From contig JAJTGZ010000001.1 in NCBI GenBank assembly GCA_021299385.1, positions 1 to 64,000 of the forward strand: DNA of 64,000 bases, read 5' to 3'. Source of the stretch: Phycisphaeraceae bacterium (GTDB lineage Bacteria > Planctomycetota > Phycisphaerae > Phycisphaerales > UBA1924). The position numbers were made by a program, and so were the translations under genes. Shown here in pieces: positions 1-10,347 of this stretch. The notes below the pieces were generated by a model, which searched no databases, was not told where the DNA came from, and saw only the letters and a list, made by a program, of their open reading frames with translations. Numbering within the stretch: position 1 is the first letter of the stretch; every line of letters starts with the position of its first letter.

Positions 1-157
1 GCGGTGGTTTATGACCTTGGACGGGCTGAAGGGCACCGACTGGGGTGGGACAGAGCCGCGCAGGCCTGTGCCTTGACTCAAAAACGCCGGTTGTTGCGGC
101 GTGAGTTTGGTTTGGCTGGCTGTTTACTTTGCTGTTTTGGGCGACGATCGTGCTTTT

Positions 158-877
158 CTACCGGGGCATCTTCTTCGCCTCGTGGCGGACGATGTTACCC
201 GACTGGAGATAGATCAAATCCTCGGCGATGTTCTTCATCAGGTCGCCGACGCGTTCGAGTTCGCGGCCGCAGCGGTGGATGAGCAGGCAGGCGGCCTTGC
301 TCTGGCGGTCGGTGGTCATGATGTTGACGCACTCTTCGAAGAGTTGCTTTTCCAGTGAGTCGATCGCCTTGTCGCGGAGCACCAGGTCGCGGGCCTGCTC
401 GGCGCTCTCGCTGGCGAGGGTGCCGAGCAGGGCGTGGCACATCATCGGGACGCGGTGGGCAAGCTCGATGAGGGGCGTGGGGTAGGGTGGGGAGTTGAGT
501 TTTTTCAGTTTGATCGCTTGCTTGGCGATGCTGGTGGCGTGGTCGGCGACGCGCTCGATATCGCTGTTGACCTTGACGAGCGTGGTGATGTGCCGAAAGT
601 CCTTGGCGAAGGGCTGGAAGAGGGCCAGGACGCGGAAGCACTCTTCCTCGATGCGGACCTCGTTGCGGTCGATCTCGTCGTCGTGCGAGATGACGATGCG
701 TGCGAGGGTTTCGTCGCGGTTGAGGAGGGCCTCGGAGGCCTGCTCGATCATGCCGACGGCGGCGGCGGCCTCGGCCATGACCATCGCCTTGAGGGCCTTG
801 ATCTCGCGCTCGATGCCCACCTCGTTGACGCTGCGTGGGGCCGAGGGGCCCAGGGGTGGGGTGTCGTCGGTGTTCAT
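158..877 (-). CDS. phoU: PhoU-like phosphate signalling/transport regulator
   Basis: ORF protein contains VNEVGIEREIKALKAMVMAEAAAAVGMIEQA and VNSDIERVADHATSIAKQAIKL, matching the PhoU three-helix repeats; start chosen at MNTDDTPPL inside the longer ORF. Confidence 0.88.
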   Translation of the reverse strand: MNTDDTPPLGPSAPRSVNEVGIEREIKALKAMVMAEAAAAVGMIEQASEALLNRDETLARIVISHDDEIDRNEVRIEEECFRVLALFQPFAKDFRHITTLVKVNSDIERVADHATSIAKQAIKLKKLNSPPYPTPLIELAHRVPMMCHALLGTLASESAEQARDLVLRDKAIDSLEKQLFEECVNIMTTDRQSKAACLLIHRCGRELERVGDLMKNIAEDLIYLQSGNIVRHEAKKMPR

Positions 878-1056
878 TGGGGAAGTTCTTGTGCTCGGTG
901 TGCTGGTCTTGTCAGGGGGATCATACCGGGGGTAGGGCGTTGAGGGCGTTGTGAGCGGCAAGAGTTGCCGGGGTTTGCTCATGCGGGGGTGGGTGGTGGC
1001 AGATTTTTGCTGCTTCATTGGTTGCGGCGCGGGGTGTGGGCCGAGTATCCTTGGAT

Positions 1057-1389
1057 ATGGGTATTGGTTCATCATCAGGTTTGTCGGTTGCTGCCGGGAG
1101 CGCGGCGTACTTGGCGCGTGCGTACGGCGTCAAGTCGGCCGGGGTTGTTGCGCGGGTGGCACCCGAGCAGCCCGTGGCGCCTTTGGCGGAGGTGAAGCAG
1201 CAGGTAGCCGCAGGCTCGGGGAAGCTGGGTGAGTTGGTCGGGGCGGTGGTGCCTGGGGGTGTGGATTTTTCGGGCCAGCGGCCGGTGGTGGGGGCGGGCG
1301 CGCCGATGGCGTTTTATTCGCGGCCGAGTGAGCGGAATGAGGTGGCGACGGTGCTGAGCCTGGGCAAGCGGCTTGATGTGGTGGGTTGA
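1057..1389 (+). CDS. hypothetical small protein
   Basis: ORF with internal ATG start MGIGSSSGLSVAAGSAAYLARAYG; divergent from phoU and just upstream of the amidotransferase; no recognised domain. Confidence 0.5.
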   Translation: MGIGSSSGLSVAAGSAAYLARAYGVKSAGVVARVAPEQPVAPLAEVKQQVAAGSGKLGELVGAVVPGGVDFSGQRPVVGAGAPMAFYSRPSERNEVATVLSLGKRLDVVG

Positions 1390-1442
1390 GCGGGGGGTGG
1401 GGCGGCGTGTGCCGGGGTTGGTTGATGGTTCTACGCTTTGGT

Positions 1443-2186
1443 ATGCCGATCATTGTTCTGCAGCACGCGGCGACGGATGGTATTGGGCGTTTAGGGCCTG
1501 CTTTGCGTGATTATGCGCACCGGTTGGATATCCGCCGGCTTGACCTGCCGGCGACGCAGGGTGGGCGTGGGGTGCCGGTGGACTTTGATGATGTGGACGC
1601 GGTGATCTCACTGGGTGGTCCGATGAACGTGGGGGATGATGTGCCGTGGATGAACGCGGAGCTGGCGTACCTGCGTGAGGCGCACGCCCGTCAGTTGCCG
1701 GTGCTGGGGATATGCCTGGGTGCGCAGATGATTGCAGCGGCACTGGGTGGTGAGGTGGGGGCGATGACAAGCCCGCCTGGGGAGTTTGGTTTGTGTGCCG
1801 TGGAGCAGACGCCGGCGGGGAACACGGACCGGATTTTGGCGGGGATTCCGTGGACGAGCTGGCAGTTTCAGGCGCACGGGCAGATGGTTACCAAGTTGCC
1901 CGAGGGGGCGACGCTCTTGCAGACGAGCAAAGCGTGCAAGGTGCAGGCGTTTAGCGTTGGGCTGCGGACGTATGGGTTTCAGTACCACTTTGAGAGCACG
2001 CGCGCGGATATGGATGGGTTCCTGGCGGACAAGTGGTCTCAGGAACTGCTGGGCAAACTCGGCACCTCGGCGGCGGAGGTGCGCAAGGTCGCCGACGAGC
2101 GTGCGGACGCGTTCGCCCGGCTTGGGGACCGGTTGTGCGTGAACATCGCGAGTTTTATGTTCCCGATGCGGAAGATGACGGCGTAG
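1443..2186 (+). CDS. class I glutamine amidotransferase (GMP synthase-like)
   Basis: VISLGGPMNVGDD, LPVLGICLGAQMIA nucleophile elbow and FQYHFE catalytic His region. Confidence 0.88.
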   Translation: MPIIVLQHAATDGIGRLGPALRDYAHRLDIRRLDLPATQGGRGVPVDFDDVDAVISLGGPMNVGDDVPWMNAELAYLREAHARQLPVLGICLGAQMIAAALGGEVGAMTSPPGEFGLCAVEQTPAGNTDRILAGIPWTSWQFQAHGQMVTKLPEGATLLQTSKACKVQAFSVGLRTYGFQYHFESTRADMDGFLADKWSQELLGKLGTSAAEVRKVADERADAFARLGDRLCVNIASFMFPMRKMTA

Positions 2187-2195
2187 GGGGAAGAA

Positions 2196-2265
2196 GGGCC
2201 GAGGGGTGAGGGCCGAGGGCCGATGGCCGAGGGATGAGGGCCGAGGGGTGAGGGATGGGGGGGAG
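2196..2265. repeat. period-7 microsatellite array, about 10 units of GGGCCGA/GGGGTGA/GGGATGA
   Basis: direct reading: gggccga ggggtga gggccga gggccga tggccga gggatga gggccga ggggtga gggatgg ggggagg. Confidence 0.9.
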
Positions 2266-2267
2266 GA

Positions 2268-3084
2268 TTAGAAGCGTTTGTGCGTGGCGCGGGCTTCTTG
2301 TGGGCGGAGGCCCATGATGGCGCGGGCGAGGGTGATGTCGTCGGCGGTGGTGATTTTGATGTTGCGGGCGTCGCCGGGGACGACGACGACGGGGTGGCCG
2401 AGGCGTTCGACGAGTTGGGCGTCGTCGGTGCTGGTCAGGTTGGGCTGCTGGTAGGCGGCGACGAGGACCTGTCGTGCGAAGACCTGCGGCGTTTGCACGC
2501 CGACGAGGTTGGTGCGGTCGATGGTTTCTTGCACGGCACGCAGGGGGGGGGGCGTTGCGTGTGCCGAGGATCGCGTCGAGGGGGTCGGCGGGGGCTTGCT
2601 CGACGGGGTGGGTGCGGACGCGTTTGAGTGTGTCGGCAACGTCGATCGCCGGGATCACGGCGGGGTGGTGCTCGGCGGCATCGAGGACGCGCTCGATGAG
2701 GTCGGCGGGTGTGCACGGGCGGGCGGCGTCGTGCACGGCGATGTGTGTGCAGTCAGCCGGGGCGTGCGCGAGGGCGGCGGCGACGGTCTCGTGGCGGTGC
2801 GTCGCCCCGCCACGGGTGATGACAACGCCCAGGAGGGCGAGTTTGTCGGCGTAGCGGAGTTTGAAGTGGGCGAAGGGGGATTCATCGTGTGGGCCGGCGA
2901 CGATGATGCTCGAGACGCGCGGGTGGTTGGCGAAGAGCTCGATGGTGCGTTGCAGGACGGGGCGCCCGCCGAGGTCCTCGTCGAGTTTGGAGGTAATCGA
3001 GCCTGGGTCGCGCCCTTGCGCGATGGCCGAGTCGGCGTAACGCTTGCCCGAGCCGGCGGCGGGGATGATGACGCAGATGGACAT
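2268..3084 (-). CDS. ispD: 2-C-methyl-D-erythritol 4-phosphate cytidylyltransferase, interrupted by an apparent 1-nt frameshift at a C10 tract
   Basis: Frame 1: MSICVIIPAAGSGKRYADSA...IAVHDAARPCTPADLI; continues in another frame as LRAVQETIDRTNLVGVQTPQVF...NIKITTADDITLARAIMG; junction is the G10 run at 2543-2552 on the plus strand. Confidence 0.85.
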
Positions 3085-3117
3085 GCGTGCAGGGTAGTGG
3101 GGGCGGCGTAGCCGGGG

Positions 3118-4173
3118 TTATGCCCGCAGCAAGAAGCGGTTGACGAAGACTTTCGAGTCCCAGATATAGCGTTGGAGTGCGACGGCGCGACCGGCCTGGC
3201 CCATGCTTTGCCGAAGGGCGGGGTCGTTGGCGAGGGTGGTGATGTGCTGGGCGAGCTGCTCGTTTGAGCGTGAGATGAGGCCCCCGCCGGCGTCGAGTTT
3301 TTCCGTCAGCACGGGCAGGTCGTTGACGATGATCGGCAAGGCCGTGAGCATCCCCTGGACCATCGCCTGGCTGAAGGTCTCTTGGTTGTTCGTCGAGGGG
3401 ACGAGCATGACGTGCATCTGCCGCAGCAGGGGCGGGATGTCCGAGGCGGGCCGCCAGGGGTGAGCGATGACGCCCTCGGGGAGGTTGGCAGGTGGGTTGG
3501 GGTAGGAGACCAGGTGCAGCCTACAGCGTTTGCGCACGGCGGGGTCGAGGCGCGACCAGGCGTCGATCGCCTCGGGCGCGCCTTTCCAGAGGTTGTCGAG
3601 CTTGCCGACGAGGATGAAGTTGACCGGCTCGGGCGGGAGGGGTGTGGGTGGGGGGTAGAACTCTTCGGGGTTGACGATGCCGTAGTAGACGTGCATCTTG
3701 TCGCGCATCCACGCCGGTGAGCCTGTGCAGACCCCTTTGCTCAGGGCGGGGTAGACAGGCGACCACTTGGAAACCCACCTGGCAAAGCGCTCGCTCGGGG
3801 CCTTGTTGGCTTGGATCGTCAGTTTGCCGAGCATCCCGCGGCGGGCGAGGATCGAGAGGCCCGGGAGCATCCCCATGGCGGGGTTGCCCAGGTGCGTGGC
3901 GTCGAAGCGGCCGCGGAGGGCGAGGCTGGCCCAGAGCATGCACGGCAGGGGTTTGCGGAGCGGTGGGGTGTAGAGGATGGTGGGCCTTGCGCCGGCGAGG
4001 TGTTCTTCGAAGCGTGGGCGCCAGTTGGCCTCGCCGACGAGGGTTACATTGTGGCCGAGTTTGACGAGGTCGCGGACGAAGAGGAGGTCAAAGACTTGTA
4101 CGCCGCGGATGGTTTTGTGCCGGCGGTCTGCGAGGAAGGCGGGCGCGAGATAGAGGATGTTGCCGGTGGGCAT
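3118..4173 (-). CDS. glycosyltransferase family 4/GT1-like protein
   Basis: NFILVGKLDNLWKGAPEAIDAW, MLVPSTNNQETFSQAMVQGMLTALPIIVNDLPVL typical of GT-B glycosyltransferases. Confidence 0.82.
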   Translation of the reverse strand: MPTGNILYLAPAFLADRRHKTIRGVQVFDLLFVRDLVKLGHNVTLVGEANWRPRFEEHLAGARPTILYTPPLRKPLPCMLWASLALRGRFDATHLGNPAMGMLPGLSILARRGMLGKLTIQANKAPSERFARWVSKWSPVYPALSKGVCTGSPAWMRDKMHVYYGIVNPEEFYPPPTPLPPEPVNFILVGKLDNLWKGAPEAIDAWSRLDPAVRKRCRLHLVSYPNPPANLPEGVIAHPWRPASDIPPLLRQMHVMLVPSTNNQETFSQAMVQGMLTALPIIVNDLPVLTEKLDAGGGLISRSNEQLAQHITTLANDPALRQSMGQAGRAVALQRYIWDSKVFVNRFLLRA

Positions 4174-4191
4174 TGTGTAAGGGTAGGTTTG

Positions 4192-5184
4192 TTAGTGGTG
4201 GTCTTTGCGTGGGCGCAGGTCGATGGGATAGCCCGGCGTGCCGGCGTGTGTGGAGGTGATGGTGGTTGGGTCGCCGAGTGCGGCGTCGAGTTCGTCGATG
4301 GAGTGCACGACGGGGTAGCCGAGGTAGACCCACTGGAGATTGTCTTCGCTTGCGTGCGGGCCGAAGTGATAGGCGACGCCGTTGCCGAGGTAGGAGGCCA
4401 TCGCGCTGAAGGAGCTCATCGGGCCGACCACGGCGTGCATGCGTGCCATGCGGAGCAGGTCGGCGATCATGTCCCCGCCGGAGATGATGACGTCCAGGCC
4501 GGGGAACTCGCCGGGGTTACGGGGTTCGTCGGAGAAGATCACAAACTGCGGCTGGCGGTCCGCGAAGCGCTCGGCCAGGGCTCGCATCTGCTGGTGGTAG
4601 ACGCTGGCAGGGTGGAAGTGCTTCCCGCCCAGGAAGTTGCGGTAATCGCCCCGACGGACGTGCACGCCGATGTGCAGGCGGGCTGGATCGAGGGTCGCGG
4701 CAAAGTCGTCGGCGGCCTTGAATAGGTCGGGGCGGGGAGTAAGGGCGGCGACGATCTGCGCGCGGTAACGCTGGATGCCCACCGGGTTGAAGCAACGCCA
4801 CGCGGGAATCCACAGCCGACGGCGCCGGCGGAGGTTGGCTGGTGGGAAGGAGTCGTCCGTCGGCGGCAGGGCATAGGCGACAACACCTGAGGGCTTGCGC
4901 ACGACCCCTGGCAGTAGGTGCAGCTTTGCCAGCAGGCGGGTGCGGTCGATGCGCGTTTGGCGGGTGCGGTCGATGATCGCCGGGTGCAGGTCGGTTGGCA
5001 CGGGGCGCGTCGGCGAGGGCCAGAGTTGACCGGCTAGGGGTGTAAAAAACTCCGCACACCCGCCCAGCCCGGGGCAAAAGAGGTCGTGCCCCTCGTGCAA
5101 ACACCAGGCATAGACGGCGGCAAAGAACATCAGCCGATTGCCCATCTGCCCCGTTGCGCGGTTGACGAGCCAGACCTCGGCCAT
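4192..5184 (-). CDS. alpha-1,2-fucosyltransferase-like (GT11 type) glycosyltransferase
   Basis: N-terminal GQMGNRLMFFAAVYAW and HVRRGDYRNF motif; start chosen at MAEVWLVNRATGQ. Confidence 0.7.
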   Translation of the reverse strand: MAEVWLVNRATGQMGNRLMFFAAVYAWCLHEGHDLFCPGLGGCAEFFTPLAGQLWPSPTRPVPTDLHPAIIDRTRQTRIDRTRLLAKLHLLPGVVRKPSGVVAYALPPTDDSFPPANLRRRRRLWIPAWRCFNPVGIQRYRAQIVAALTPRPDLFKAADDFAATLDPARLHIGVHVRRGDYRNFLGGKHFHPASVYHQQMRALAERFADRQPQFVIFSDEPRNPGEFPGLDVIISGGDMIADLLRMARMHAVVGPMSSFSAMASYLGNGVAYHFGPHASEDNLQWVYLGYPVVHSIDELDAALGDPTTITSTHAGTPGYPIDLRPRKDHH

Positions 5185-5238
5185 GGGGCCAGCGTATGAG
5201 AGGATGGTGGCGTATACAAGTGGTAGGGGAGCGTTGAG

Positions 5239-5301
5239 GATTTGGGTGTTCTGGGGGGTTTGGGTGGTTTGCCTGATTTGAGTGGTTTGGGGTGCTTTGG
5301 T
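5239..5301. repeat. degenerate period-9 array (GGTTTGGGT-like, about 7 units)
   Basis: gatttgggt gttctgggg ggtttgggt ggtttgcct gatttgagt ggtttgggg tgctttggt. Confidence 0.6.
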
Positions 5302-5656
5302 AACGTGGGAACCTGCCAGGTTACGAACAACGCGTGCGATGGGGGATTGGGGGATTGAGATGCGGGGCCGGTTTGCGTGAAGGATGCGTGAAGAGGGCAA
5401 ATATAAGGGATTTTTCGATGGGCGGGGGGTGATTTATGCAGTATCCTGCTAGTTGGAGCAGGGGTGCTGAGGTGCGCGCGGTGCGCACCAGTGCCTGGCT
5501 GTTGTCTGTTTGTGCCGGGGGTTTGTGGCCCGGCTGTTTCTATCGGTGCCCCTGTTTGACCCGGTTTTTCTGCGGGCTGCCTGGAAGCCCGTCGCAGCAG
5601 TTTTCTAACCCAGTTCAAGAACGAGTTTCGCAACCCCTTACATGGAGCAGTAGATT

Positions 5657-8428
5657 ATGAATCGCACCAAGAGCATCCTCTCGTTTGTTACCGCCGCGGC
5701 ACTGTTTGCTGCTGCTGGTCAGGCCCAAGTTGTCATGAGCCAGGTCTATGGTGGTGGCGGCGGTTCGGGCACGTACAAGGAGGACTTTGTTGTCCTGTTT
5801 AACAAGGGGACGACGGTCCAGACGCTTACAAATGCTGCCTTGGTCTACTCGAGCGCGACAGGCAACACTTGGGGCAATCGGGTTCGCCTCCCGTCGCCGC
5901 TAACGATTCAGGCTGGCCAGTCGTACCTTGTTGTAACCGACCCGGGTGCTAGCAGCACGAGCCCGAGCATCACGACCTTGCTGATCGGCAGCAATCCCTT
6001 GGTGCCGGACTTTGTGGCTACTGCTGCTTCGGGAACCGTTTTTATGAGCCAGTCGGGCGCCAAGATCGCGCTCATCTCCGACTTCGATTTTTCGGGTACC
6101 ACGACCCCAGCGACAAACATGGTTGTCAGCACCGCCCCTACACCAGTTGCGGGCACAGTTGTAGATTGGCTCGGCTGGGGAACTGCCAACAACTCCAAAG
6201 GTGGTTCACCCGCCGCGGCTACGACCAGCGCATCGGCCCTCTTCCGCAACGGTTCGGGGTGTGATGACGCCGGCGTGAACAGCGCGGATTGGACGGTCTT
6301 TGCCGTCAACTCAGCCGTGCCCCGCACGACGCAGTCGGGTATCCAGGTCTGCGGCGCATTGGTGCCAGACATCGCGTTGAACATCGGCGGTGCCGCTTGT
6401 GGCTCGGCGACGGTCGGCTCGTCCCTGACGTTCGTTGCCGCGGCGACGAACAACGGCACGGACGTTGCGACCGGCTCGACGGTTACCTTCACGCTTTCGG
6501 GCAACCTGGGCACGATCGCGGCCCCGGGCGCGGTCGTCTCGGGCAACACCGTTACCTGGACGCTCCCCCCGCTGGCCACAGGTGGTGGCTCGGCAACGCT
6601 GAACATCACGGCGACGGCGATTGCCGGCGGCACGGTCCTCGTCAACGGCGTCGCGAGCGCTGCCGTCAACGAAACCAGCCTGAACAACAACTCGTTTGCA
6701 GTTCGCAACTTTGTCCCGTTCACAGGCCCCGCCTTCAGCACGGCTGTTACACCCCTGTTCATCGTCGTCCCGGCGGCCTATGAGAACGAGCCTACCAACG
6801 GCGGTTGGAACGCCGGCTCACTTGGTGAGTTCAATGATGGGCTTGGAACCGTCCGGGCACGCAACATCCCAGGCCGCCCGGTTGCCTCGGCTGACGGCAG
6901 CAAGATGGCCTTCTGGGTCGAGAACAACAACGGCGACGCGGGCACTACGCTTGCAAGGAACTTTGACGGCTCCCTGTTGGTGGGCCAGATCAGCGGCGGT
7001 GCCCTCACGACCACGCTCATCGCCAGCGAGGGGGTCACTGCGGTCGACCCGGATAACTCTGGCCGCGCCCTCCGTTCGGGTGTTGCCTTCCCGGCGGCCC
7101 TGACGGCGCCGGCGATCAACAACAACGGGGACTTCGTCTTCGCCACGCAGACCATCGGTGGCAGCGACACCAACCCGACCTCCGTTGTGGTCAAGGGGAA
7201 CGTCAGCAGCCCCTCGGCTTTCACGGTTGTTGCCCGCCAGGGGGACCCTGTGCCAGCCGATCTTGGTCTCGGCAACGGGATCAACTGGGGCCCGGCCACG
7301 GCCGGCGTGAACACCTCGGTCTTCAACGCCACGACCATCCAGAACAATGGCACGGTGAGCTTCACCGGGACCATCTCGGGCACGGGCGTTACGACGAGCA
7401 ACGACTTTGTCGGCGTCGCCTCCAGTGGCACGGCACTGGCCGTGCGCAAGGGTGTAACGATCCCATCAGGCCTGCTGGGAACAAACCCCGGCGCAGCGAT
7501 CACCTCGGTTGATGCCAACACGGCCGGTGTGCTCAGTTACAGCGTCAATGCCAGCGGGACCAACCGCCTGGTCTCTGGCGAGGCCAGGCTGCTGCCGGCG
7601 AACACGACCGACGACGGCTTTGTGGCCGTCAACGGCGCGACGGTGCTGCAGGAAGGGTTCCCGATCGTTGGGTCGGGCGTTACGAGCAACGTTGCGACGT
7701 TTGACTCGGCCTTCATGCAGCCCGACGGGTCTTGGTACGCCGTGGGCAACTTCGCGCCGGTCCCCCCGGCGACGGTGGGCGGGGGCTTTGTTGTCTTCAA
7801 CGGCGTGCTGCTGGCTAAGGGTGGCGACCCGATCGTGCCGGGCAGCAGCGAGTTGTGGAGCGGGTCGGTCAACAGCCGGACGTTCCAGGGCTTTGCCAGC
7901 AACGGCAACGACGTTGTGATCGCGGGCTTTACCAACAACGCCGACGCTGCGACGGACAACGTTGTGGTCTGGCGGAATGGGACCAGGGCGGAGGTCTTGC
8001 TGCGTGAGGGCCAGGCCGTGACGATCAATGGGCGTCAGTTCTTCATCGGCAACTTCGCCCCGCGCTTCCGTGGGCAGGCGTGGATCACCAGCGACCGCAA
8101 GCTGGCCCTCCTTACGTCCTTCTTCGAGGCCGGGAACGTCTGCAGCAACAACTACAGCACGCTGGTTTCGGGGATCGTTACCATCGACCTCCCCTCGGCT
8201 GGCCCGGTCTGCAACAACCCGAGCAACATCTCAGGCCCCGGTCAGAACACCACGGCGATTGATGCCGAGCTGACGGCTGACGACATCATCGTCTTCCTCA
8301 ACCGCTTCTTCGCCGGGAACCTGCTCAGCGACGTCTCTGGCCCTGGTCAGAACACCACGGCGATCGACGGTGAGCTGACGGCCGACGACATCATCGTCTT
8401 CCTGAATCGGTTCTTTGCCGGTTGCTAA
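5657..8428 (+). CDS. secreted protein with lamin-tail-like and DUF11-like regions and two C-terminal GC-type dockerin repeats
   Basis: Signal peptide MNRTKSILSFVTAAALFAAAGQAQ; QVYGGGGGSGTYKEDFVVLFNKG...YLVVTDPG (lamin-tail-like); C-terminus SGPGQNTTAIDAELTADDIIVFLNRFFAGNLLSDVSGPGQNTTAIDGELTADDIIVFLNRFFAGC. Confidence 0.85.
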   Translation: MNRTKSILSFVTAAALFAAAGQAQVVMSQVYGGGGGSGTYKEDFVVLFNKGTTVQTLTNAALVYSSATGNTWGNRVRLPSPLTIQAGQSYLVVTDPGASSTSPSITTLLIGSNPLVPDFVATAASGTVFMSQSGAKIALISDFDFSGTTTPATNMVVSTAPTPVAGTVVDWLGWGTANNSKGGSPAAATTSASALFRNGSGCDDAGVNSADWTVFAVNSAVPRTTQSGIQVCGALVPDIALNIGGAACGSATVGSSLTFVAAATNNGTDVATGSTVTFTLSGNLGTIAAPGAVVSGNTVTWTLPPLATGGGSATLNITATAIAGGTVLVNGVASAAVNETSLNNNSFAVRNFVPFTGPAFSTAVTPLFIVVPAAYENEPTNGGWNAGSLGEFNDGLGTVRARNIPGRPVASADGSKMAFWVENNNGDAGTTLARNFDGSLLVGQISGGALTTTLIASEGVTAVDPDNSGRALRSGVAFPAALTAPAINNNGDFVFATQTIGGSDTNPTSVVVKGNVSSPSAFTVVARQGDPVPADLGLGNGINWGPATAGVNTSVFNATTIQNNGTVSFTGTISGTGVTTSNDFVGVASSGTALAVRKGVTIPSGLLGTNPGAAITSVDANTAGVLSYSVNASGTNRLVSGEARLLPANTTDDGFVAVNGATVLQEGFPIVGSGVTSNVATFDSAFMQPDGSWYAVGNFAPVPPATVGGGFVVFNGVLLAKGGDPIVPGSSELWSGSVNSRTFQGFASNGNDVVIAGFTNNADAATDNVVVWRNGTRAEVLLREGQAVTINGRQFFIGNFAPRFRGQAWITSDRKLALLTSFFEAGNVCSNNYSTLVSGIVTIDLPSAGPVCNNPSNISGPGQNTTAIDAELTADDIIVFLNRFFAGNLLSDVSGPGQNTTAIDGELTADDIIVFLNRFFAGC

Positions 8429-8431
8429 GGA

Positions 8432-8466
8432 AGGTGTGAGAGGTGAGGGCCGAGTGCCGAGGGAAT
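8432..8466. repeat. degenerate period-7 array (GGGCCGA family, about 5 units)
   Basis: aggtgtg agaggtg agggccg agtgccg agggaat directly after the stop codon. Confidence 0.6.
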
Positions 8467-8470
8467 GCAA

Positions 8471-8505
8471 AGACCTCGGACCTAGAACCTAACAACTAAA
8501 ACCTA
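8471..8505. repeat. degenerate period-7 array (AACACCT family)
   Basis: agacctc ggaccta gaaccta acaacta aaaccta. Confidence 0.55.
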
Positions 8506-8515
8506 TAATCAAACC

Positions 8516-8546
8516 AACCCCGGGCCGTGCGGCTCGGGGTTTTTCA
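8516..8546 (+). terminator. Rho-independent terminator
   Basis: AACCCCGGGCC GTGC GGCTCGGGGTT followed by TTT, downstream of the 5657-8428 CDS. Confidence 0.8.
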
Positions 8547-8576
8547 CTTTGTTTCTGGGGGCTTTTGAGTGAATTG

Positions 8577-8615
8577 AACCCCACCCCTGCCCCTCCCCTC
8601 GGGGGAGGGGTTCTG
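8577..8615 (+). repeat. dispersed palindromic repeat AACCCCACCCCTGCCCCTCCCCTCGGGGGAGGGGTTCTG (copy 1)
   Basis: hairpin CCCCTCCCC-TCG-GGGGAGGGG; related copies at 16741, 33125, 38587(-), 42561 and 63115(-). Confidence 0.9.
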
Positions 8616-8640
8616 CATAAACAACATCCGCCGTTGTGTG

Positions 8641-10218
<1,578 letters not shown>

Positions 10219-10270
10219 GGGGTAGGTTAGCCGGGGGTGAGGGGGAGGGGTGGGGGGTGTGGTGGAAGGA

Positions 10271-10302
10271 AAGAGGCCGCCGCGTGTGTGCGGCGGCCTC
10301 TT
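10271..10302 (-). terminator. Rho-independent terminator (minus-strand orientation)
   Basis: AAGAGGCCGCCGC-GTGTGT-GCGGCGGCCTCTT perfect 13-bp stem downstream of the 10348-11529 minus-strand gene. Confidence 0.85.
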
Positions 10303-10347
10303 GGGGTTTGGCGATTGAGTTGGTGTTGGGTGTGAGGTTGGCCGGTG

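Noticed and set aside
4-358. Short plus-strand ORFs at the window start
   Set aside because: Overlap the 3' end of phoU on the opposite strand and show no family signature
2196-2265. CRISPR array
   Set aside because: 7-bp tandem units without unique spacers; no cas genes in the window; none of the repeats have the CRISPR repeat-spacer architecture
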